This document shows, piece by piece, positions 1 to 10,944 of a stretch of DNA of 64,000 nucleotides. The DNA is from Babesia bovis T2Bo. Taxonomy: Eukaryota; Apicomplexa; Aconoidasida; Piroplasmida; Babesiidae. The position numbers and the translations under genes were made by a program. The stretch's first letter is position 1, and each line of letters starts with the position of its first letter. Below the pieces are notes generated by a model. It saw only the letters and a list, made by a program, of their open reading frames with translations. It did not search any database and was not told the origin of the DNA. The stretch is from positions 93,501 through 157,500 of the forward strand of contig NC_010575.1 of the NCBI RefSeq assembly GCF_000165395.2. The letters run 5' to 3'.

Positions 1-1128
1 GCCTTTTTATAGAATTGGTTCTACATTTTATACACGGAAACTATAAATATTCATTTATATTGCAATTAAATATAGAATCCGTGCATATAGTACCATTTAG
101 TGGACATTCTCGTTTTGGCTATCATGGCATACACATCTGTAAGATGTGTAATGTTTAATTTGCGATTTTGATCCTTCCATATGATTGCCAATGTAAGTTG
201 TATATTTACTTATTATTATGATCGATTTTTTACAATTCCATAACGCGAATCGCTGATCAGCTCTGTATGGATTAAAGATAAAGACATGTGTAAGCTGTTT
301 TATCCTCTTAAAGGTTAAAAAGGTATGTTCATACACCCACATATGTTTAAACAAAGCTTATATCCATTTATGTTACCATCCTTCCACTATTTTATATTTA
401 GAAATAGTGTAATAGTTGCCATGTAGAGGATATATCTATTTTTATGAATAAATCGCCTTTCTTCAACACTAACAAACCAAATATAACCTTTTATAGGTGG
501 ACGTATTCATACAATTAAAATAGAAGCATTTAAATACATCACTGACTTTACAACATTCCTGGTAAGTGTAATCGTATAAACTTCCTTATTATAATATAAA
601 AACAGCCTCCATTTTAGTCATATTTTATCTGCATTGTTACAATAATGAACAACATAATATATCCCTATGAATCCTAAACACATGTTCCATTTGAAGACAT
701 TTCCCCGGATACTCCTCATCAAATGATTCCCATTTAGTGGTTTAAATGCTCATTGTTGCTTCTTTATGAACCATTGATCTGTTTAAAATCCATTAGTTCC
801 CTAATCATGTTTTGTCAAACAAAACCAATATGTTGTCTATTTGTTGCAGAATCAAGGCCAACAAATCTCTATAGATAAGAATAGGAACAAGTGCTGCGTG
901 TAAAGACCTATTGTTTGGAAATCAGATGATAATGTTAGTCACCCAATGAATTCTTCGATCTCATAATGTTCCTCCATTTGGTAGGTGAAAGGGTTCGCTG
1001 ATTTAATCGTTGACAGACATCCTTCGCAAGAAGCAGACTTATGAAGAATGAAATAGCTTTTACGAAATATAGGTGGCGACTTGGTTTGGATAGGATCATA
1101 TTTTAACTCATAGAATTGAGATTTTCAC
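1..1128. other. Intergenic, no gene seen
   Basis: AT-rich sequence with frequent stops in all frames. One 85-codon open frame on the minus strand (97-354) has no recognisable domain and the composition of surrounding non-coding DNA. The last part is presumably promoter and 5' leader of the gene starting at 1129. No tRNA or repeat was recognised. Confidence 0.6.
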
Positions 1129-2953
1129 TTGTTAACTATGCACCGGAAAGATTGTCATCACGGTCTGCCTAAAGACCACAAATCGACCTCCGAGAATTTC
1201 TACACTTGGCTAGAAAAATATAATCAAAGCTTTAATAATGATCATTTGAAGAGTGTATATACCTCAAAGAAAGCCCAGGAAGAATGGAAACCAAGAACGC
1301 GAGAAGAGCATAACAGAAATAAAAATATTGCAGATAGCTCCTTCAGCAACCAGCGAATAGAAACCGCATTGAAAATATCACCCCAACCATACAACATTAA
1401 GGGCGAATACAGGCAAAATAACCGCCAGCATTCCAGAGATAAGGTTAACAGTGATACAAACAGGGGATTTGATTACCGTTTCCACGAGCGTGATGCCACC
1501 CGATTAAATAATACCTGTAGCTCAAATGTGACAATGGAGCGCCGTGGCGGTCTTACCTGGATACGAGGCTCCAATGGAGTATTAATACCTTATATCGAGA
1601 ATACATGGTTACAACAGATGATAACCAAACTAGTTTCCGATTCAGAGTCACTGTGGCAATTTATGAACACTTTGAAGACAACACTGATGGAATCCGTTTT
1701 GTTTCTCTATAGCGAAGGTATAAAACCTTATTTGGGGGATGTTGCAAATCAGATGAAGCGTTCCATTGCAGACAATTTTTGGAGTGCCTCTGAGGTTGCG
1801 TTTGTATCTCTTCATTGTCAAGACACTGTAGATCTTAGGACAGAGCTTCGTGTTAAAGGAGAGATGGGTTGGGTTGTTTACCTTCGCGAAAAACCTCCAG
1901 GCTTTTTAGGTTTCGTTGACACTCACAGTACAGTGGATCCGTATTCCAACTATCATTGGCGTGCCCTGAACAATTTTGCAGTGGATATCATGAGAGCTTG
2001 CAAAGCGCCTGTTAAGAATGGTAAGTAGTTATCTCCTATATATGTTTCGTGATGACTCATGTATGCACTTTGACGTAGTAGTTACTTGTATAAAAATCGA
2101 ATGACTAACCAGTACATCAGATAATGAAGCCAGCGAAGGCCTGGTATCATTCACGGGAGGTCGCTATGCTTTTGCGGAGCGTTTGCGCGAGGAGGTACAT
2201 GCTTTCCGATCAATGCGTTTGGGAGAGGTTGTTCATCTTGTACAGTTGGCTATATACACTGGTGTGTTTGTGTATGCTCAAAGAATACTTCTTCCGGTGA
2301 CTGCATGTGAAAAGACAGCCGAAGAAATGTTTCCCAGGATGAAAAAAGCAAGGCACCCTATTTGCTCCTCTCTGGATGAGGTACGCAGAATAATTTCCTT
2401 GTTAGTGGACAACCGTAAACATGGTCTTGTTTTAGCTCAGCTTAAACAACAGTTTTTGATGCAGTTTAATAAAGAGCTCAATCCAATAACGTTTGGCTTC
2501 CGTAAATTGCAGAATCTTCTTCTTTCTAATCATTTCAACAACCAGTATCAGTTATTCGTTCCCATAGACAGTCCTCATCGAACCCATATTCAACACCGTA
2601 GGTATACTATACCTCTTGGATGCCGTGCATTCCAACAATCTAAAATTGTTTTTGATCCGAATAAATTCTGGTCACCACTGGATGAATGGTATGATGAACC
2701 TTTCGAATCACTAAATGATCTTCCCGCTAACATTCAAGCTGCCCTTGAAGATGTTTTGGCTGACGAAGATGAGTATTGTACAAAATCACCTTCATCCAAG
2801 CCTACTATGTCGGCAAGAAGTACTACATACGAGTCTGAAATAGGCACCGCCCGATCTGCATTATCAACCGAACTTAGCGAGAACTACGTTGAACCCAAAT
2901 TCAGTTTGAGAGATTACTGTAGCTTTGATCTCATGGATGATCATATTCGTTAA
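1129..2953 (+). CDS. OHA plus OST-HTH/LOTUS domain RNA-binding protein
   Basis: Two exons, 1129-2020 and 2121-2953, joined in phase (codon G|AT) across a 100-nt GT-AG intron, giving 574 residues. Residues 1-150 are polar and probably disordered. Residues about 170-290 resemble the apicomplexan OST-HTH-associated (OHA) domain, with the segment PPGFLGFVDTHSTVDPY. Residues about 380-450 (LDEVRRIISLLVDNRKHGL...) match the LOTUS/OST-HTH winged helix. LOTUS domains are known to bind RNA or DEAD-box helicases in germ granules; the parasite role is inferred to be post-transcriptional regulation. The C terminus (about 480-574) is acidic and Ser/Thr-rich. A second in-frame ATG at 1138 is an alternative start. 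The gene stands alone, with the Obg gene converging on it 186 nt downstream. Confidence 0.75.
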
Positions 2954-3139
2954 ATCTTTAATGGCTGTTGAACACTATAAGCTTATAGTCTTCTCAATAC
3001 ACTATATTTGTATGTATCAGATGCCAGTTGGACATACACCTTCGCCGACGAATATAGGTCTTCAAACTATTTTGCCAATTTTCCAAATATCATCTTACAA
3101 CAACTATTTAACATATCATTTTAAATTATCCACAATAAT

Positions 3140-4572
3140 TTATATCAATGGTTCATCATCTCTATCAATAACTCTATTAGCAAGCTGTCTAGCAAATGTT
3201 TCTACTAGTCCTCGCACAGAACGAATTAAACTGGCTATACCCAATCCATATTTTGCACTCGTTGGGATAACGGTAGTATTTAAATCGATAGTTTTTAGAT
3301 AGTTGCAAAATTTATCCACATTTTTTGCAGCAGCAGCGGGATTAACATCCATCTTAGTTACCACAATAACGAACGGTTTTTCCGATAACCCTGATCCATG
3401 GACATGTATCTGTTCTCTGCATGGAGTTGAAAGACATGATAAAATTATTACCTCAGCGATGCAAAGTTTTCCTCAATGGAACTACATGTAGCATTGCATA
3501 CATCGATCACATACAACAACGCCTTGGTACGTTCGATATGTCTAAAAAAATCCTGTGTAAATCTACATGTGACTATGCCAGGAAGATCGGCGACACTAAT
3601 GCTTTTCCCTGAGCATTAAATGTCCACACATGAAATAATGCAATTACCATCCGTGAACATGATATATCCAATGCATGGTGCTATTGTCGTAAAGGGGTAG
3701 GCAGCGATTTTCGAGTTGGCTCTTGTCATCTAAATATTTTAAGTAATAAAAAACTCGCAGGCTTTTTATAGATACTATAGGTAAAATATACGAAATAACC
3801 TGGTATAATTCCCTTAACTTACAGCGGAAAGAAGAGTAGATTTACCCACATTAGGGAGACCGACTAAACCGATATCTGCGATTGATTTCAGTTCGATTTC
3901 GTAATACCCTTCATCAGCTTCACCTCCGTATTCAGCATGATATGGAGTTCTACATAGGGTTATTGCCAATAACTGTTGCCTAACCTCATAGTGTTACCAC
4001 GACCTCCACATCCACCTCTTGCAAGGAGTATGGGACTATGTGACTGAGTCGACATATATAAACAACAACAACAACGTACGGCATCATTGATATCTGCGAT
4101 TAAACTTCGTTTCCATGACCAACAAAGCTGTCGCCAGCATTTGTCAGAGTCGTGTAGAAATGAGGGTTCCAACTTATATACAAGTGTTCCAAGCGGCATT
4201 TTTAATTTTACATCATTTCCAGGTCTTCCAGATGCATATCTATTTCCGATAGTACCATCTGGAGCCTTAACAGCACCAGGTATGTGTCGTAGATCTACCC
4301 TATGATCATGCTTATCCATGGGTATTGCATATACATTTCCACCCTTACCACCCGCGCCTCCCGCTGGTAACCCCGGTCCAGAAAGTCTATGTGGCCCATG
4401 TTTGCTGAACACAACTGCGCCGTCTCCACCTTTTCCTCCAATACACTATAAACATATAACTCCTGGAAGTTTGTTCACTTACCTTTACAAGCTTTAAATC
4501 GACGATTGGCCTTGTGATTATACGTTCTTCACGACACGATGTTGGTAAAATAACTTTAGCGATTTGGCTCAT
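3140..4572 (-). CDS. Obg-family GTPase (organellar ObgE/MTG2-like)
   Basis: Seven exons on the minus strand: 4572-4483, 4445-4080, 4043-3985, 3949-3823, 3729-3648, 3608-3452 and 3416-3140. Together they give 385 residues in one frame. Five introns are 35-39 nt and one is 93 nt. The N-terminal Obg fold shows the glycine-rich stretches [24 protein letters not shown] and [12 protein letters not shown]. The G domain has G1 GLPNVGKST, the switch I region AAYPFTTI, G3 ADLPG, G4 VVTKMD and G5 TSAKYG. Obg proteins assist large ribosomal subunit assembly; an organellar role is likely but no clear presequence is visible. Between PGI and the conserved RHIERT only about eight residues replace the usual 13-residue glycine-rich switch II stretch. 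It converges with the LOTUS gene and is divergent from the gene at 4999. Confidence 0.85.
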
Positions 4573-4998
4573 GACTGTATATTATCCTATTCATTTTAGA
4601 TATGTATAATTATCCATGGATATACGATCATTACGTATATTGAATCCACATTCATCTTTCCTGATCATCATCGTAACTAAATGTGACTAAAGAACGTTAG
4701 TTAACCATTTTTTGGTCGCAATAAAATTTTATCTGTACAATAACCGTGGAATAATTGTTGAGCACACTGTCTTGAATGAATTCATTTATTTTGCAGCATA
4801 ATTGAATATATAACTAAGGAATCTGATATATATTTTAAACTAGAATTTATGTGTAGATAAATATTAGAAAGGTGTGCACAAGGTTATTCTTTATGCTTAT
4901 TGATGTCTATTGTTAGATGAACGCACTGTCTTCCATCGCCATTTATATTTTTACACTTGATTATATAACTAGGATGTACATTATTTAATGTTATCTAA
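4573..4998. promoter_or_regulatory. Divergent intergenic region
   Basis: 426 nt of AT-rich DNA between the start codons of the Obg gene (minus) and the gene at 4999 (plus). It must hold both promoters. No specific element was recognised. Confidence 0.45.
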
Positions 4999-7470
4999 AT
5001 GCGTTTAGCAAATGCATCCTTAGCAACGTTAACTATTGCAACAATTTATTCCTTCAGTTACATTGTGTCCTCCTTACGGTACAATATTACCTTTGTTGGC
5101 AGATCAAAATGCCATTTATCGCATTCAAATATCGTAAAATCATGTGTTTTCCATGGTTCTATTATTTGTACGCCACACCATCTGTTTTCCATTCAATCTT
5201 CTGGTGTGGATTCTAACGACACCAACAATGAGGAAAATGCTGATTTCATGATAGATTCGGCTACTAGTGCAACAGTTAATGATCAATCTAAGGGGTCAAA
5301 AGATGTAAAACAGGACTTAGAATCTCAATCGGATGAAATTCGTAATTCTCTCTTGAACGACAATTTTGACGATGAGTTGAAGGAGCTTATTTTGGAAACG
5401 TATGACAAGCCTCCCAGTGCAAATAATAAGGTTGTCTCATCTGAATTAGATTGGTTTGATGATGATGGACCTATAGATTCAGAAGATGAAATATTAAATC
5501 TTGAATACTGTGATCAAAAGACGGTAGACGTGGAGTCCATTTACGAGAAGATGGACCCTAGCGGTCTTCGTAAATATTTACCTAAATCCACAAACCGTAT
5601 AGAAAGGACATTAGGCAATGTTTATGAAGTTAATCAGCCAATTGTAGATGACGACGTTGTTGCTAAACAATCTGAGAGTACTATCCCGCTTCCTTCGCAC
5701 ATAAAGGAGAAGCTTGCTAATTCCCGTGCATTCAAAGATGCAAGAAAACTGGCTGAAGACGCAGACATCAAAGTAATGGCTCCTTCGGATGAAAATAAAT
5801 TTTTAACGGAGATGGATGATGAGTTGTCAACAGATGACTGTTCCGATGAGGGACCTTCAGGAGATGTCGATGCAAATTCATCTGGTGGCAATGTACATTC
5901 ATCTACGGAGGAAAATGACAATGTATTTATTGAAGACGATGCAATTCGCTATTTCATGGACCTTCCTATGCTTCGTTGGACCAATTATGACGTTGAAGCA
6001 TATAACACTGCAGTAAAAAAGCTCTCCACATATCATCGGCATTATCAGGAATTACCCCGTCAACTAGGTACTGCAAGCCCATATGATGTATTCTCTGCTG
6101 ATCCATGTAGTAGTGTTGGTGTTAACGATGGTTCTTGTAGTATGAGTCTTTCTGAGGAGTTAGAAGCTTTGGAGTCTGTTAAGGTAGATGGAGTTGATTT
6201 GAATTTTGAGGAGTATACACATAGTGATTTATTGAACGATATAGATGCATACGAAGCTGATGGGTACCCACCTGAGGTGTCCCAACTGGTAGATATGGAT
6301 GCAAACCTATCAATATTTACTATGAGCGAGTTTACACCGAATTATTCACAAGTCAATGTAGTCGACCCACGAGTGTATATATCCATTCCTAAATCTAATG
6401 TTGAAGAAGGTGAAGTTGGTTTGACTGTAATGGGCGAGCCTTGTTTTGTGAATCGAGTTCGTGACCAGCGTCTGGGTCAGTTAATAAATAAGATACCTCT
6501 AAAGGATCAGCCTCATATGGGAACGATTTTAATTCCGAATGAGTTTGGATATTTGGATCAGAATATTCGTTACATGGCAGATGAGATTGGCGTTGTTTCA
6601 CGATCGTTGATGTTTGTTCCTGATATCTCTGATGACGACCTCATGTTTTCATTGACGTTAAATAGGCTGATAAAGTTGATGCAGACCGCGTTTAACATAG
6701 ATCGCATATCAATTATTGCCTTAGGTAGTCAAGGGCGTCGTGTCATCCATTACGTTTATACCGCAATGAAAGAGACTGTAGAGCGTACGTTGAATGACTT
6801 CCAAATTACACATCCCAAATTGAATCCTGAAAAATACAAAATTGTCAACAATTTCAATCGTTACAATAACATTGTAAGTCGTCAAAACACTCCGATGTTT
6901 GGTGATATTTTTGATGCAGTTCAATATATGGAGCACAGCGATAGCTTAAAGGCTGCTGAAAGGGAGCGTGATTACAATGTGATCAAGCCTTTGTGCAACA
7001 TATTACAGAGTATAGTTTTATGGGACAGCCTAGAGGTTAATTTCAAAGAAGTGGTTGAGTTAGGTGTTCCCATTTTGTTCAACATGTCCAACCGTGTAAA
7101 GGTATTTGGGGATTTGCTTCGTTTAGACAATCCCAAATTCTTGTCTAAAAAGAAACGCTGCGATTCAAATGACAGTCAAGATTTAATATATATGTTCGAC
7201 TTCTTCAAGGGCAAAGTTCCCAGCGAACTGTCTGATGTAATCGGAGAACACGTTCGTATGGCTTATAAAGGTCACAAGAATGATGCTGATGTTCCAGATG
7301 TATATCAATTCGTTACTAACCATACCGGTATTGATATTTGTATGAATGTATTTAGGGAAGCTCCGGGTCATTTTTACATGAAGAAGCCGGATGCTTCTCG
7401 TGGTGAATTGAACGCACTAGGTAATGCCATTCTTTCATCTGCCGATTGGATCAACAATTGGTCATTTTAA
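4999..7470 (+). CDS. Large protein with dienelactone hydrolase-like C-terminal domain, probable apicoplast presequence
   Basis: Single-exon frame of 823 residues. The N terminus has a hydrophobic segment (LATLTIATIYSFSYIVS) followed by a stretch rich in Lys, Arg, His and Ser. This fits a bipartite ER-signal plus transit peptide as used for apicoplast import (inference). Residues about 70-480 are acidic and low complexity. From about residue 505 the pattern ILIPNEFGYLDQNIRYMADE, then SLMFVPDI, then ISIIALGSQGRR and finally APGHFYMKKP follows the order of dienelactone hydrolase motifs. The usual nucleophile motif GxCxGG is not preserved, so activity is doubtful. I do not recognise a named orthologue. 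The domain call rests on motif order only. Confidence 0.6.
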   Translation: MRLANASLATLTIATIYSFSYIVSSLRYNITFVGRSKCHLSHSNIVKSCVFHGSIICTPHHLFSIQSSGVDSNDTNNEENADFMIDSATSATVNDQSKGSKDVKQDLESQSDEIRNSLLNDNFDDELKELILETYDKPPSANNKVVSSELDWFDDDGPIDSEDEILNLEYCDQKTVDVESIYEKMDPSGLRKYLPKSTNRIERTLGNVYEVNQPIVDDDVVAKQSESTIPLPSHIKEKLANSRAFKDARKLAEDADIKVMAPSDENKFLTEMDDELSTDDCSDEGPSGDVDANSSGGNVHSSTEENDNVFIEDDAIRYFMDLPMLRWTNYDVEAYNTAVKKLSTYHRHYQELPRQLGTASPYDVFSADPCSSVGVNDGSCSMSLSEELEALESVKVDGVDLNFEEYTHSDLLNDIDAYEADGYPPEVSQLVDMDANLSIFTMSEFTPNYSQVNVVDPRVYISIPKSNVEEGEVGLTVMGEPCFVNRVRDQRLGQLINKIPLKDQPHMGTILIPNEFGYLDQNIRYMADEIGVVSRSLMFVPDISDDDLMFSLTLNRLIKLMQTAFNIDRISIIALGSQGRRVIHYVYTAMKETVERTLNDFQITHPKLNPEKYKIVNNFNRYNNIVSRQNTPMFGDIFDAVQYMEHSDSLKAAERERDYNVIKPLCNILQSIVLWDSLEVNFKEVVELGVPILFNMSNRVKVFGDLLRLDNPKFLSKKKRCDSNDSQDLIYMFDFFKGKVPSELSDVIGEHVRMAYKGHKNDADVPDVYQFVTNHTGIDICMNVFREAPGHFYMKKPDASRGELNALGNAILSSADWINNWSF

Positions 7471-8031
7471 TCGGAAATCAGGCATCTAACAATGGAAGCT
7501 TCAATATAGTTGCTTAATAGTCATATGTCCGCTACAACCATGTAATGCTACTAATATATCGGTGATAATTATATTATAGCTTCGGAGCTCCAGCTGACGA
7601 TAACTAGGTAACCGATGGTAGACATGCTGGATAATAATATAACAATGTTGCTTATACAGAGGCAGCTTGTTGTTGCTTTATCTTTCCCATCTATGAATTA
7701 AGACCAATGTAAAAGCCGAATGTTATATACATTACGTGAAGGACACTATTACTCGACGTTATCCTTTACACATTGGAGTAATATTATATATAACACCGTG
7801 GAATGCTGTTTAAACTACAATCCAATCAGTTGCATGGTTCTATGATCGTAAACTTTTAGATGTGTAGTACACATCAATAATCTGGTATCCCGCAATATTG
7901 TTTTTCTTAGTTGTTAGATAATAACAGTAGCACATTAATATGCATTGATGTGTCATAAATTAACGAAGCATCGCAATTATAATGAATCATTCATACGAAT
8001 AAATGGAAAATGTACCGTGATACCATTACAA
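7471..8031. other. Intergenic
   Basis: 561 nt, AT-rich, between two plus-strand genes. It holds the 3' end of one gene and the promoter of the deaminase gene. In-frame ATGs at 7945 and 7948 lie upstream of the chosen deaminase start and would add a non-conserved N-terminal extension. Nothing else was seen. Confidence 0.5.
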
Positions 8032-8761
8032 ATGTTGAATGAAGCAGATATTGATAATTTTATGACCGCTGCCTTGGATGAGGTTAGGTTATATTGTAAA
8101 CGTTATATTCCATTATGTATTTGCAGGCACGGGACGCTTTGGAACGTGGCGAAGTTGCGGTTGGCTGTGTCATTGTAGACAAGGAAAAAAAAACGATCGT
8201 TGCTCGGGCTGGGAACAGCACGAATCAAAAGCATAATGTTAGTTGCATGAATTATGTTAATATCTGTATCAGTCCACATGGCATTGTGAATTTGGTGCCA
8301 TTGATACTTTGTTTTCCTTGGTGCCAGATGGAAAGATCGGTGCCAACGATCAGGCCAATATACAGGCATTTACGTCTCGATATGCTTTATTCGTGACTTG
8401 TGAGCCATGTATTATGTGTGCCACAGCACTTCACATTGTAGGTATGTTATATCTAGTATCCATGGTTTCATTACATCTTAGGATTAACAGATATATACTA
8501 CGGATGCGACAACGAAAAATTTGGTGGTTGCGGCTCTGTACTTTCTTTACATGAAGGGTTTGTGACAATAATTTCAATTTACCAGTCTACAGTTATGGCG
8601 ACTTCCCCCCCTTAAACTGTCATAAAGGCATTCGTGCTGAGGAAGCTATTCAACTTCTACAGACCTTTTACGCCTCCGGCAACCCCAAGGGTAGGTATTT
8701 ACTGCTGGAATATAACCCTTGTCCAGCTCCTGAGAGCAAAAGACATCGCAAGCTCACATAA
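8032..8761 (+). CDS. tRNA-specific adenosine deaminase, ADAT2/TAD2-like
   Basis: Six exons: 8032-8082, 8127-8237, 8273-8441, 8482-8557, 8593-8690 and 8727-8761, giving 179 residues. All introns are 35-45 nt with GT-AG ends and the frame is continuous. The cytidine/deoxycytidylate deaminase fold is clear: an HxE-type zinc and catalytic motif, here HCE (residues about 58-60), and PCIMC, which supplies the two zinc cysteines. The ending [12 protein letters not shown] with a basic tail is typical of the TadA/ADAT2 group. ADAT2 pairs with ADAT3 to convert wobble adenosine 34 of tRNAs to inosine. The start at [17 protein letters not shown] was chosen because family similarity begins there; an in-frame ATG at 7945 is possible. 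The 3' end overlaps the SPC2 gene on the opposite strand by 8 nt. Confidence 0.85.
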
Positions 8762-9502
8762 GTCGTTTTGAAATCATCGCTTCCATCTCTTTGGAAAGTT
8801 TTTTCATCGAACTGTGGTACCATTCATCGTCCAATTTTCCATCCTCATAAAATGCTTCACCCAACGGCACTTTGTATACGTCCTTATGGGCTACATCTCC
8901 CACAGATGCGTATGCTGTGGTCCATATTCATTTTTATTTGTGGGACTTACAAATGTCGAATGTGGCCTGACGCCAATTGAGATAGAACCAAATGTAAAAT
9001 TTGCTGTTTCCCTGTGTGATGTGTATCACATATGACAACTACTTACTGGACCGATTAATCTGCTCTGTGATCCATGCAAGATGATTTTATCATAGAAAAG
9101 CGTGAACAATAGCATGGTAAAATACGCAACCTGTAGATCCCATATTGTACCACATATATGCTACATACCAGCACAATCTTCAGGATTAATTTGTTCTTTC
9201 CAATACTGGTGAAAGCAGCGCCGTACAAACCGATAGCGCTCATGATTGCGAAACAAAGAATCCTTGTATACTGGAGCCACACATCTTCTTTAAAACCAAG
9301 GCTTGACAGATTCTGATAATGTATTTATTATTACGGTATTCAACCTACCTCCAGGGTGACGCTTTGTAGGATCTTTCCCATTTCCTGGGTACAGTACATG
9401 TTTCCAAGCTCATCTACGATCATTAAGGTAAACTGGCATTAACATACTCCCATTTTGTTCGACTTGTTCTACATTTTCACTTGAGCTTTTTTTCGCTTTC
9501 AT
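8754..9502 (-). CDS. Signal peptidase complex subunit 2 (SPC25)
   Basis: Six exons on the minus strand: 9502-9448, 9413-9349, 9312-9169, 9130-9047, 9011-8951 and 8914-8754. They give 189 residues through 34-38 nt introns. The segment LGFKEDVWLQYTRILCFAIM leads into two membrane spans separated by KNKLILKIV, the arrangement of SPC2. The C-terminal half (YKVPLGEAFYEDGKLDDEW) matches the cytosolic beta domain of the family. SPC2 is a non-catalytic subunit of the ER signal peptidase and bridges it to the translocon. The gene is tail-to-tail with the adenosine deaminase and the two stop codons cross each other. The first intron is 34 nt and was inferred from frame continuity. Confidence 0.82.
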
Positions 9503-9722
9503 TTTGTGTGTGATAAATAATGTTCATAGTCCTCTCTCCCAACACACAAGTCATTAATGAGGTGGAGGCTTCACTGAGAGCTTGCACATAATTTATTAAG
9601 TATGATAGACGCTATTTTTAAGGTTTCATTATCACAGTTTTCTTATATTGTAATATAATGTGTTACTGTTTTATGATGCCTGAAGATTCTTTTATATTAA
9701 TGTGGAATCATAACAGTTTGCA

Positions 9723-10652
9723 ATGGGTGGTATTATATCTTGGTGTACTCTTAATCCATTAAAAGGCAATATACTGGGTATGATTGTTCAGCTTAAGAGT
9801 CAAAGAGGTAAGTTCGTATGTAACTCTTATCACTGTCTATAGACGAGTTGGAGGAGTATCGCATATGTTTAATTAATCGGATAGAGGAGACTGAATCATG
9901 TATTAAGGACTATGTAACACATGGTAATCGTAATCAGGCGTTACTTTGCTTACGCAAAAAAGCGCTTTTAGTCGACCAACTATCGAGGATAGATTCATAT
10001 CTATATCAAGTACTACAGGTCATATCCGACACTGAATTGGCTCAGGTATGCAATTTGAACCACTGGAGTCTATGGGTGCAATTATTATATGTTAAATATA
10101 GAACAGATTATAGCCATGTTTTTAGATGTCCATAACCCTGTGGTCGGTTTAGAGTAGATACTTTTTTGTTGACCATCTCAACAGGGTCTATTTACGTTTT
10201 TTAAACACCATGCAAATACATTAAAAGTGCTATATACGGCACATGTCCTCAACTGAATACGTATTAATACTTTACAGGTAAATGTGGACGTATACAAACA
10301 TCTAAAGCTGGGCTCTGAATTGTTGTCAAAACTCTCCAAGTGTATGCAAATGGACGACATAGAATCAATGTTGGCTGTGTGGCAAACTTGCAGGGAGAAC
10401 ATGGAGGATACCACATGTGCTCTTAACGAACACAGCTCTGTTGTTGATAATGAAGCTCTATTGGAAGAACTTGAACAGCTATGCCGTGGAGATGCTGTAG
10501 ATATCGCAAAAAATCTGCAGGTAGCACCCAGCTCCTGCACACCTAATTCGGAAACAGTGAATATATCGCAACCTGCTACTACAATTCCTTTGGCTCCAGT
10601 GGATCACCCGCCTGATGAACCAAAGATGGTTGCTCCGTTAAACTCGTGCTAA
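9723..10652 (+). CDS. ESCRT-III protein, CHMP6/Vps20-like
   Basis: Three exons: 9723-9807, 9843-10045 and 10278-10652, giving 220 residues. The intron sizes are 35 and 232 nt. The protein begins MGGIISWC, an N-myristoylation signal as in CHMP6/Vps20. Then GMIVQLKSQRDELEEYR aligns with the charged start of helix 1 in the Snf7 family. The helix 2 region (QALLCLRKKALLVDQLSRID) and the later LLSKLSKCMQMDDIESML and EALLEELEQL match helices 3-5 and the alpha-5 segment. Vps20 nucleates ESCRT-III filaments for membrane scission on endosomes. The extra C-terminal 50 residues are Pro/Thr-rich. The assignment to CHMP6 over other Snf7 proteins rests on the myristoyl signal and helix 1. Confidence 0.8.
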
Positions 10653-10944
10653 CTTTCATAGTTACAAAACTTGATTAATTTTATTACAATAAAGATTATT
10701 TACAACAATATCTGCATACGTTATTACGATGTCCCAGATGGCATTACTGAATTGGCCATTTAATGTCCAGGAATGTGCCATTTGTTTATACAGATTCCGG
10801 GTGTACGTTTATCACAGTTGAGGTCCATTGGGTATATAATATGTTCCACTATTTTCTGTAAAAAGAAGTTCACATGCAACTGGCGCTGGGTTATATATAC
10901 AACTAAAATATTGCACATTATATTTGAAATAGAAGTTAACTGCA

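Noticed and set aside
97..354. 85-codon minus-strand open frame
   Set aside because: No domain, AT-rich low-information composition, no plausible splice partners.
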